A stretch of 20,975 bases of DNA from Elusimicrobia bacterium HGW-Elusimicrobia-2 (GTDB taxonomy: Bacteria; CG03): contig PHAM01000032.1 in NCBI GenBank assembly GCA_002841685.1, positions 1 through 20,975 of the forward strand, given 5' to 3'. Positions 13,358 to 19,588 of this stretch are shown here, piece after piece; position 1 is the stretch's first letter; the number at the start of each line of letters is the position of its first letter. The notes under the pieces are model-generated. The model was not told where the DNA came from. It ran no database searches and saw only the letters and a list, made by a program, of their open reading frames with translations. Both the position numbers and the translations under genes were made by a program.

Positions 13358-16047
13358 AATTGACCGACAAGAAAAGCTTTGCCGCACAAAAAGACGCGGT
13401 TGATTTTCCCGGCGAGAAAATCCCCGCTCCCGTCTCGCCCTCGCTCTCTCACTCTTACGCCCCGGCGCACTTTCAGCTTCGTTCGTTCGAACCGTGCCCG
13501 CTCCGGACTGCGACAGGCTTTTTTTATCGGCAAAGCTTTTCTTTGTATGCGCTTATAAGCTTCACGGCCTGCGCCTTGTTATTTATTTTTGGCGCGGCGT
13601 CTTCGTCCGCCGTAGGCGCGGCGGGATTGAACGTTTACGAGAGGGTGTTCCCCAATGAGATAGTTACCGATATGGTATTTTCCGGGAAAGTTTATCTCCG
13701 CGGCGACTGTGTGATAAGGGAAGGCGCGCGCGTGACGATACTCCCCGGCACGCGGATAATTCCCGGCGGTGAAAACTTCTCTCTGTCATACGACCAGCGC
13801 ATAGGCAAAAGGAATATAGACACTGCCATAAAAGGTAAAGCCGTGATAATCGTTGAAGGGTCGCTCGAGGCGGTCTTCGGAAAAGACCTGCAGAGCGTGA
13901 TGGGCGCCATGGATGAACAGGGCGGCGCAGGCGGCATAAGATGGGGCGGTATAGTTGTCGCGGGGAAAGGCCAGTTGACGCTCAAAGGCGTACAAATAAA
14001 AGACGCCGTTTACGGGATTCTTGCCGCGGGTTCGGCGGATGTATTTCTGGACATGGCCGAGATCAAAAATTGCGGCATAGGTATCATAAGCGCCAATGAA
14101 TCTTATGTCCAGCTGAAAAATTCCCGGATCAGCGCCAACGCCACTTCCGGTATAGAGCTTTATGACAGCGGCCGCGTCCGCGCGGAAAAGAGCATGATAC
14201 TGTCAAACAGGCAGTCGGGTGTCATGGCGCGCCACAGGAGTAATATCAGCCTGACGGCGTGCGAGATCACGCACAACAGCAAAGGCCTTCACATAAGGGA
14301 CGCTGCAAACGCGGATCTGAATAAGAATCTTTTTCATGCCAACGGCACGGACATTGACAGCATAAAAAAACATGAGGCAAAACCTCTGCCTGCGGTAAAA
14401 GAAGATGTGCTCTGGCGTGGGATGGTGGAGATAACGGAAGATTTTATCGTTCCTTTCGGCGCCTCGCTCAGGATAGAGGAAGGAACAAAAATATTCGTGT
14501 CGTCTTATTCCGCCAACGATCTGGATTTTGAGGCCGTTTTCGCCGACGGGAAAAGAAAAATCACTTCCGCGGGGCTGTGTGATGTGATAATTGAGGGGAA
14601 TATAGTGATAGAGGGGTCAGACGATAAGCCCGTTATTTTTATCGCTCCGTCGGGTTTCGGCAGTATCATAATGTCGGGCGAGGGAGCTTCTTCGTCTATC
14701 TCAAATCTCGTGTTCAGCGGCCGGGGAAGCGGTTTTTTCATACTTGACGAAAACGCCGCGAAATTCAAAAGCTCAGTTTTTGAGGATTTCTTCTCAGCAT
14801 TCATCTTCTCCGACGGCGCCAAGGCCTCTTTTACGGACTGCCTTTTTTCCAATTGCCGCTGGGCCGTGCTGATCTACGATTCGGCCAGGCCTTTTTTTAC
14901 GGGCTGCTCGTTCAGATCCAATACCGCCGCCGTGGGCATGAGCGACAGCGCTTCCCCTTTTTTCAGGGATTGCGCCTTTGAAAAAAATGAGACGGCCATC
15001 AGCGCCGCCGGAGCGTCGCACCCGGACTGCGCGGGATCGTCGCTCAAAGAAAACACGAATGCTTTCGTTTTTTTTGAGAACTCCTCGGGCAGAATAGCGG
15101 AAAACACATTTGTCTTGAACAAATCCGCCGTCAGATTAAAAGGAAACTCGTCGGCGGAGATCAACAAAAACGCTTTTATAAAGAATACGGCCGCTATATT
15201 GATGGACGCTTCTTCCTCCAGCGAGAGCTCCGGCAACAGCTATGTGAAGAACGGCGCCGACCGCGAGTACGCTCCGACGGAATCACCGACTCTGAAAGGG
15301 ATCATGGCGGAAAACGAGGTGTGGAGCGGCACAATAGAACTCAAGGGAGACCTGCTCGTAAAAGAGGGCGCGCTCCTGCGCATAAAATCCGGTACAAAGA
15401 TCCTTGTAGAGCCGTCGGAGAAAGATTTTGTTCTTTTCAGGGACATAGCCGCCGGCGGCTCGGAGATGACAAGGACGGGACTGGTGGATATCATCGTTGA
15501 AGGCGTCATCCATGCGGAAGAGATGACGATTTCCGGATCATCCCTCGCCGCCGAACCCTCGTGGGGCGGTTTTGTGTTCGTCAAAAACGCGGAAGGATTT
15601 TTTAAAAACACTTCGCCGGAAAACGCTGAAACAGCATTCGCTCTTTTTGATAAGAGCACCGTATTCATCGAGGAAGGCATCCTTAAAAACTGCCGCAACG
15701 GGGTGCTCCTGTACGGCGAAAGCGTGATGACTGTAAAGAAGTGCCGTATCACCGGATCCGAAAAAGGTCTCGGCATATTCATGAATTCCGTCTGCAATAT
15801 CTCATTGTCCGTCATCACCGGCAACAACCGCGGCATCACGCTCATGGGCGGGGCTTTGAGCGCGGAAAATAATCTTATAAGCAAAAATACCACGGGAGCC
15901 GATATCATCGCCGGCGCGGCGGTGTTCAAAGAGAATAGTTTCCTCGCCAACAGCAGGGCTTTGGAAACGCGCGTCGCTTTTCAGGATCAGGACAACAAGT
16001 TCTTTGAGAACAAGACGGACATATTCGAGAATTTAGCGAAAAAATAA
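13354..16047 (+). CDS. Secreted three-module right-handed beta-helix protein
   Basis: From ATG 13354, which forms an ATGA overlap with the methyltransferase gene, the frame encodes 897 residues. A hydrophobic segment (about 64-82, LYALISFTACALLFIFG) looks like a signal peptide but is preceded by an atypical 60-residue stretch rich in proline and serine. A TTG at 13543 would start directly at that signal. The mature part has three modules. Each begins with a cap containing a G-A-x-L/V-x-I-x-x-GT-K/R-I pattern (about 94-170, 353-420 and 657-720), continues to a V/I-I-V/I-E-G strand and then runs into many 20-25-residue rungs with NosD/pectate-lyase-like turns (about 198-335, 430-635 and 738-890). 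Such folds occur in surface glycan-binding or lyase-type proteins. No catalytic residues can be assigned. It is the last gene of the secA string, and Sec-dependent export fits. Confidence 0.8.
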   Translation: MKLTDKKSFAAQKDAVDFPGEKIPAPVSPSLSHSYAPAHFQLRSFEPCPLRTATGFFYRQSFSLYALISFTACALLFIFGAASSSAVGAAGLNVYERVFPNEIVTDMVFSGKVYLRGDCVIREGARVTILPGTRIIPGGENFSLSYDQRIGKRNIDTAIKGKAVIIVEGSLEAVFGKDLQSVMGAMDEQGGAGGIRWGGIVVAGKGQLTLKGVQIKDAVYGILAAGSADVFLDMAEIKNCGIGIISANESYVQLKNSRISANATSGIELYDSGRVRAEKSMILSNRQSGVMARHRSNISLTACEITHNSKGLHIRDAANADLNKNLFHANGTDIDSIKKHEAKPLPAVKEDVLWRGMVEITEDFIVPFGASLRIEEGTKIFVSSYSANDLDFEAVFADGKRKITSAGLCDVIIEGNIVIEGSDDKPVIFIAPSGFGSIIMSGEGASSSISNLVFSGRGSGFFILDENAAKFKSSVFEDFFSAFIFSDGAKASFTDCLFSNCRWAVLIYDSARPFFTGCSFRSNTAAVGMSDSASPFFRDCAFEKNETAISAAGASHPDCAGSSLKENTNAFVFFENSSGRIAENTFVLNKSAVRLKGNSSAEINKNAFIKNTAAILMDASSSSESSGNSYVKNGADREYAPTESPTLKGIMAENEVWSGTIELKGDLLVKEGALLRIKSGTKILVEPSEKDFVLFRDIAAGGSEMTRTGLVDIIVEGVIHAEEMTISGSSLAAEPSWGGFVFVKNAEGFFKNTSPENAETAFALFDKSTVFIEEGILKNCRNGVLLYGESVMTVKKCRITGSEKGLGIFMNSVCNISLSVITGNNRGITLMGGALSAENNLISKNTTGADIIAGAAVFKENSFLANSRALETRVAFQDQDNKFFENKTDIFENLAKK
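13367..13546. repeat. MITE-like segment with terminal inverted repeats
   Basis: GAAAAGCTTTGCCG (13371-13384) and its exact reverse complement CGGCAAAGCTTTTC (13528-13541) bound a segment of about 180 bases. With one extra A the match extends to ACAA at the outer ends (13367-13384 and 13528-13546). Inside are a shorter inverted pair (GGCGAGA and TCTCGCC) and the palindrome GTTCGAAC. The segment coincides exactly with the odd N-terminal extension of the beta-helix protein and stops at the TTG that could start its signal peptide. It carries no gene of its own. A miniature mobile element or a long-range hairpin between two genes are both possible. Confidence 0.55.
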
Positions 16048-16061
16048 AACAATCCCGGTCT

Positions 16062-16198
16062 CATATGCGCGACAAGCGCCCCGCTGACGGTACCCGTAGA
16101 CGGCCGCTCAGGTATGCGCTTCGCTGCCAATTCGCTCGGAGCACTGGGCAAAACTCCTCGCTCATATGGCCCGCTCCGGATACCGTCAGCGGGCCGAT
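16062..16198. repeat. Long-armed inverted repeat between convergent genes
   Basis: CCCGCTGACGGTACCCG (16080-16096) and CGGATACCGTCAGCGGG (16177-16193) are complementary at 16 of 17 positions and enclose 80 bases. CATAT occurs at both outer edges, and another CATATGGCCCG lies inside the right arm. The interior contains CGCTTCGCTGCCAATTCGCTC, recalling the TTCGCTTCGCTC cores of intergenic repeats. The segment fills the gap between the ends of the beta-helix gene and the UPF0280 gene, so it may act as a two-way terminator, or be a miniature mobile element. It shares GCCCGCTCCGGA with the segment at 13367-13546. Confidence 0.55.
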
Positions 16199-16202
16199 AT
16201 GT

Positions 16203-16931
16203 TTATGTCAGTTCTGTGAATTCTATATCGCCGGCGAATGCGATCTTATCGTTTATTATCGCGGCGCAGCCGGTGACAGATTTGTGACACACGCAGGAAT
16301 CAACGGCCTTTTCAAGATCCCCCGCCGTCTGGACGCTGTTTGCCAGAGCCGTCGCGAAAGCGTCGGAAATAGCGCCCGAGGGCGATATCACAACAGCGAG
16401 GAGAGCTTTGCCGAAACTCAGCGAATGTCCTATTTGTGAAGACGAGCTCGATATTGCGCAGGGCAGAAGATTCTTTCTTATTTTCAGAGCGAATTTATCG
16501 AAAGAGCTCCCTGTGTATAAACCGCATATAAGATCCTCCCGAGAAGAAGCGAAGATGTCGCCGCCGTTTTCTATTATGAGCGTACCGAATGGCGTTCTGA
16601 CCGAGCGGAACAAAGCTTCGGCGATAGCCCCCGCGACCGCTGCCATGGGCCCCGTGCCGGATCTCCGGCCTGCGTCAATCATGTTCTTGATTATGACAGG
16701 GTCAGCATCATCGCTCTCTACTGGTATCAGCGATTCGGCGAACAGCTTATCGGCGACAGCGCGATCTTCCACTTCGCCGTATATCAGGGGAAGATTCGCG
16801 CGGCATTCTTCCTCAACATCAGCGTCGGAGGATACGGATATGCTGCAGTGACGGTATTTCAGAGTGAAATTGTTTTTGACCCGCGCTCGGGGGCGGTAAA
16901 AGTGTTTTTCTCCTACGCCGGGGATTCGCAC
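16203..16931 (-). CDS. UPF0280 / COG2122 ApbE-like protein
   Basis: The 242-residue protein belongs to UPF0280 (COG2122), distantly related to the ApbE flavin transferase fold. Family marks are the start HFYRPRARVKNNF, AAVAGAIAEALF (97-108), IENGGDIF (120-127), SSQIGHSLSFGKA (164-176) and the ApbE-like DAFATALAN (190-198). The start is GTG at 16931, five bases after the ferredoxin stop codon; it is chosen because the family opens with this motif and no better start exists. Homologues often lie near NIL-domain ferredoxins and COG1900 proteins. The Methanosarcina acetivorans member (MA1715, from memory) is needed for efficient sulfide assimilation. Its chemistry is unknown. Here it is the third gene of that same set, which supports a role in delivering sulfide-derived sulfur to homocysteine. 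Confidence 0.85.
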   Translation of the reverse strand: MRIPGVGEKHFYRPRARVKNNFTLKYRHCSISVSSDADVEEECRANLPLIYGEVEDRAVADKLFAESLIPVESDDADPVIIKNMIDAGRRSGTGPMAAVAGAIAEALFRSVRTPFGTLIIENGGDIFASSREDLICGLYTGSSFDKFALKIRKNLLPCAISSSSSQIGHSLSFGKALLAVVISPSGAISDAFATALANSVQTAGDLEKAVDSCVCHKSVTGCAAIINDKIAFAGDIEFTELT

Positions 16932-16935
16932 TGAA

Positions 16936-17340
16936 TCAGTATTTCAAGGTCATCGCGTTGTAGGGGCAGTGCGTTATGCAGAACTCGCAGGCGATGCATT
17001 TTTTGGGGTCGAACACGACCTTGTTACCGGCGTCAAAAGAGAAGGCGTTAGTGGGGCAGTAGCCGACGCACACGCCGCAGGAAACACATTTCTTCTCGTC
17101 CATCTTGATGTCTTCGCCGAGCCTCTGGAAAGACACTCCGCTCTTTTTGAAAAAAGCGCAGGCCGCATCAATGTTTTTCTTGCTCCCTTCCATCTCAAGT
17201 ATCATCCTGCCGACCCTGTTTTGTGTGATGGTCGCCTGGAGGATGTTGAAGGATATGTCGTGTTTTCTTGCCAGCGTCGAGATTATGGGCTGGTTCACCA
17301 CCTGGGGCGAGAATTTGAGCACCAGTCTTTTTTTGATCAT
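16936..17340 (-). CDS. NIL-domain 2x[4Fe-4S] ferredoxin
   Basis: The 134-residue protein has an N-terminal NIL domain (about 1-78), the substrate-binding-like fold also found on methionine ABC transporter ATPases. A bacterial ferredoxin domain follows. Eight cysteines form two CxxCxxCxxxCP clusters, C85/88/91/95 (CVSCGVCVGYCP) and C115/118/121/125 (CIACEFCITHCP), each binding a [4Fe-4S] centre. The ATG at 17340 overlaps the upstream gene's stop (ATGA) and is preceded by GGAGGG. In Methanosarcina the equivalent (MA1822) works with a COG1900 partner in homocysteine synthesis from sulfide. The NIL domain may sense or bind a sulfur amino acid or its precursor, while the clusters supply electrons or carry sulfur; that division is inference. 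Confidence 0.93.
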   Translation of the reverse strand: MIKKRLVLKFSPQVVNQPIISTLARKHDISFNILQATITQNRVGRMILEMEGSKKNIDAACAFFKKSGVSFQRLGEDIKMDEKKCVSCGVCVGYCPTNAFSFDAGNKVVFDPKKCIACEFCITHCPYNAMTLKY

Positions 17341-18503
17341 TTGACCCTCCCGGCGCCCGGAAGCAGGGCAGTGGGATCGCCCAGAAGGAACTGACCCGCT
17401 CTGATCTTTTTCTGGAGTATTTTCGCGATTTCCCGGGCTTTTTTAAGGCTGGACCATGAAAAGGAAGGTATCTCTTTTTTGCCGAGCTTTACGGTTCCGC
17501 TCCTGAGTTCTTTGTAGCTGACGAGGGCTATGGCTTTTTCTTTTCCGTAGGGATAATCTTCCGAGTAATCTATGACGGGGGCGAATATCTCATCGTCGCC
17601 TTTTCCGGCCGCGCGGGCTATGCTCTCGTCAAGAACGGGGATGGGGATGCCCACTCCGACAGAAAGAGACGCGCCGTAACCTGTCAGGTAAGCCGCCCTG
17701 AGAAAATCAGGGGATGTTTTTTTGAGATCGCAGATCAGGGCTATGGTCGCCGCGCCGCCGACAGGGAAACCGTTCTTCTTTTTAACGGATGTCGTGTGCT
17801 GCGTGCCGTGCCAGACTATGTATCCTTCCGCGCCCGCCATGAAAACACGCGTGCCGATGCCTATGGTTTTGAGCTCCGGATCGTTGAGCAGGGGGCTCAG
17901 AGTGCCGGCAGAGGAATAAGAGATGCTTCCCATTTTGGGTTTCAGTATACCCATATACGTGTATATGGTTTTGCCGGATCTGTTGACGGCGACATTGTAG
18001 TTCTGGTAACAGTTGCGGGGATTGAACAAAACAGCGTCTGTCAGATCCGCGAGCTTAAAACTTTTCCTGAGGCTTGTCGCGGGATAGCAGTCCGTTCCAT
18101 AGGCTGTTGCCTCGAGCAGGACGCTTTTTCCCCTGACAAAGTCCTCTATGACGCCAGCGCCGCCGTATTTGAAATTTATGGGCCGCAATCTGTTCTTTTC
18201 ATAGCGGGGCAGAGCCGTCGCTCCGAGGAAGACATCCCTTGCCGCGTATGCCGCGTAAGCCGGCACCTTGTTGAGCGTCACCTCGCCGCCGCCGAGTTTT
18301 ATTTTGGGGCTTGTCTTCGGTATGTTGAAGTAGATGCCCGAAGAGCACATCGGCCCGAAGGTGCCTGTCGTGACCACATCCACCTTCCGCGCGGCTTTTT
18401 TCACGCCGTGCTCCCTGACATAGGACACCATCTCTTCGCTGGTGAGAACCACGGCTTTTTTCTGCTGTATCCTCCCGTTTATCTCATAAATGCTTTTTTT
18501 CAT
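17337..18503 (-). CDS. COG1900 / DUF39 homocysteine biosynthesis protein
   Basis: The 388-residue protein is a clear DUF39 (COG1900) member. The family is implicated in forming homocysteine from aspartate semialdehyde and sulfide in methanogens. Two cysteines in conserved settings, C53 (GTFGPMCSSG) and C139 (YGTDCYP), correspond by context to the two essential cysteines I recall in Methanosarcina MA1821. Other marks are NPRNCYQNYNVAVN, ISYSSAGTLSPLLNDP and IGIGTRVFMAGAEGYI. The C-terminal CBS pair of the methanogen protein is absent. The start is ATG 18503, with AGGAG (18516-18520) upstream. An in-frame start at 18560 is excluded because it lies upstream of the promoter. It is the first gene of a three-gene operon, coupled by ATGA to the ferredoxin. 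Confidence 0.92.
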   Translation of the reverse strand: MKKSIYEINGRIQQKKAVVLTSEEMVSYVREHGVKKAARKVDVVTTGTFGPMCSSGIYFNIPKTSPKIKLGGGEVTLNKVPAYAAYAARDVFLGATALPRYEKNRLRPINFKYGGAGVIEDFVRGKSVLLEATAYGTDCYPATSLRKSFKLADLTDAVLFNPRNCYQNYNVAVNRSGKTIYTYMGILKPKMGSISYSSAGTLSPLLNDPELKTIGIGTRVFMAGAEGYIVWHGTQHTTSVKKKNGFPVGGAATIALICDLKKTSPDFLRAAYLTGYGASLSVGVGIPIPVLDESIARAAGKGDDEIFAPVIDYSEDYPYGKEKAIALVSYKELRSGTVKLGKKEIPSFSWSSLKKAREIAKILQKKIRAGQFLLGDPTALLPGAGRVK

Positions 18504-18527
18504 TTGAAACACAAGCTCCTTGCGCCC

Positions 18528-18556
18528 ATTATAATTTTTTTTATCCCAACTTGCAA
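18528..18556 (-). promoter_or_regulatory. Promoter of the sulfide-to-homocysteine operon
   Basis: On the minus strand TTGCAA (18551-18556), a 17-base spacer and a perfect TATAAT (18528-18533) make a strong promoter. Transcription should start near 18521, putting the AGGAG ribosome binding site at the very 5' end of the mRNA, about 18 bases before the ATG. No riboswitch or SAM-box-type leader can fit, so regulation by homocysteine or methionine, if any, must act elsewhere. Confidence 0.7.
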
Positions 18557-18626
18557 ACAAACGGAAGGGGTATATTTAGTGGGATAATGGTATTTGCGAT
18601 CTTTATATGAAGTTCTCGCGGATTTT

Positions 18627-18635
18627 TGTTATACT
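18627..18635 (+). promoter_or_regulatory. Extended -10 promoter of the DUF2007 gene
   Basis: TGT followed by TATACT (18630-18635) is a good extended -10 box. The ATG at 18643 comes seven bases later with no Shine-Dalgarno sequence, the same layout as at secA, again suggesting a leaderless transcript. No clear -35 hexamer is seen. Confidence 0.5.
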
Positions 18636-18642
18636 TCTCCAA

Positions 18643-19065
18643 ATGAAATTGATCACAGTTTTCTCATCAATGTCGGTGATGGATGTGCAGCTTGCCAAAG
18701 CTGTCCTGGAAAGCGAAGGTATCCAATCTTCCATCGCGGATTATCATATAGCCAGCATAGCGCCTCATTATATACCGGCTTTAAGCGGCATTAAATTGAA
18801 TGTTAAAGAGCAGGATTATCATGATGCAAAAAAAATATTAGATGATTATATGGGGAAAATACAAAAACCGGCAAACAAGAAAACGGAACACACAGTTAAT
18901 AAAATGAAATGTCCAAAATGCGGCAGTGAAAATTTAATTAAAACAGGCGCATCGAAAATGTGGGCTTTGATAGTAATAAGCTTTCTTTTTATGGACGGCG
19001 TGCCGCGAAAACCTTATTTGAAGTGCCGGGACTGCGGTTATAAAGTGAAAATTAAAAACATATGA
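18643..19065 (+). CDS. DUF2007 domain plus zinc-ribbon protein
   Basis: This 140-residue protein begins with a DUF2007 (putative signal-transducing) domain, about residues 1-70, recognised by TVFSSMSVMDVQLAKAVLES with SEGI following and by the KLNVKEQDYHDAKKIL segment. Residues 88-140 form a zinc ribbon with C90-x2-C93 and C128-x2-C131. The two cysteine pairs are separated by a strongly hydrophobic stretch (about 106-117), unusual inside a ribbon and possibly a membrane-contacting helix. I prefer ATG 18643 to 18607 because the family starts with this strand and the -10 box lies between the two. The gene is AT-rich relative to its neighbours and stands alone, which hints at recent acquisition. 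Its function is not known. Confidence 0.75.
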   Translation: MKLITVFSSMSVMDVQLAKAVLESEGIQSSIADYHIASIAPHYIPALSGIKLNVKEQDYHDAKKILDDYMGKIQKPANKKTEHTVNKMKCPKCGSENLIKTGASKMWALIVISFLFMDGVPRKPYLKCRDCGYKVKIKNI

Positions 19066-19119
19066 CCATTCGGCGAGTGTCGCAAAACGCTGCTGTTTCG
19101 CGTTGAAAAAAGGAGAATT

Positions 19120-19512
19120 ATGAAACTTGATGTTGTTTTTCCGGGCGGAAAGAAAGTGGATGTGCTGTATCACGGTTTCAGGATACGATCCGATCAGCCC
19201 GTTGAAGACGGCGGAGAGAATTCCGCGCCGTCCCCCTACGACCTGTTCCTCTCATCCATAGCCGCCTGCGCGGGTTATTATGTTATAGCTTTCTGCGCGC
19301 AGAGGGGTATAAGCTCCGAAGGGCTGGCAATGACGATGAACTGCGAAAAAAACGAAGAGACGCACACCATAGGCAAAATAGACATAGCCATCAAACTTCC
19401 CGCGGGTTTTCCGGAAAAATACAGGAACGCCGTCGTTAAAGCCGCCGAATCATGCGGCGTGAAAAAACGTTTTGTTTACCCGCCGGAATTCAGCGTTTTC
19501 ATAGAAAGCTGA
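19120..19512 (+). CDS. OsmC-family protein
   Basis: The 130-residue protein is an OsmC/Ohr-type protein, a family of thiol peroxidases and related proteins that detoxify organic hydroperoxides as dimers. The two family cysteines are present, C50 (in SSIAACAGYYV) and C112 (in AAESCGVKK), along with the SPYDLFLSSIAAC segment. Length is normal. AAGGAG precedes the ATG at 19120 with good spacing. It more closely resembles the general OsmC-like subgroup than Ohr; the substrate cannot be stated. The gene lies 54 bases after the DUF2007 gene on the same strand, and neighbouring hydrophilic composition is ordinary. Confidence 0.88.
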   Translation: MKLDVVFPGGKKVDVLYHGFRIRSDQPVEDGGENSAPSPYDLFLSSIAACAGYYVIAFCAQRGISSEGLAMTMNCEKNEETHTIGKIDIAIKLPAGFPEKYRNAVVKAAESCGVKKRFVYPPEFSVFIES

Positions 19513-19533
19513 TTTTGCCATCGCTTTTACCTG

Positions 19534-19557
19534 ATGAGAAAATTAATGAGAAAATTA
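19534..19557. repeat. Tandem 12-mer direct repeat
   Basis: ATGAGAAAATTA occurs twice in perfect tandem (19534-19545 and 19546-19557) between the ends of the OsmC gene and the kinase-like gene. It is followed by pyrimidine-rich DNA with T runs. It is probably a slippage duplication. Confidence 0.6.
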
Positions 19558-19588
19558 TAGGCGTCCCCTTTTTCTTACCTTTTTCTTT

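Noticed and set aside
18504-18560. In-frame N-terminal extension of the DUF39 protein up to 18560
   Set aside because: The -10 and -35 boxes lie inside it, and AGGAG points to ATG 18503.
17796-18587. 263-residue plus-strand open frame opposite the DUF39 gene
   Set aside because: It is antisense to a clear family member and runs across that gene's promoter.
18551-18588. Plus-strand promoter using TTGCAA (18551) with GATAAT (18583)
   Set aside because: The spacing of 26 bases is too long, and other -10 choices at 16-17 bases match poorly.
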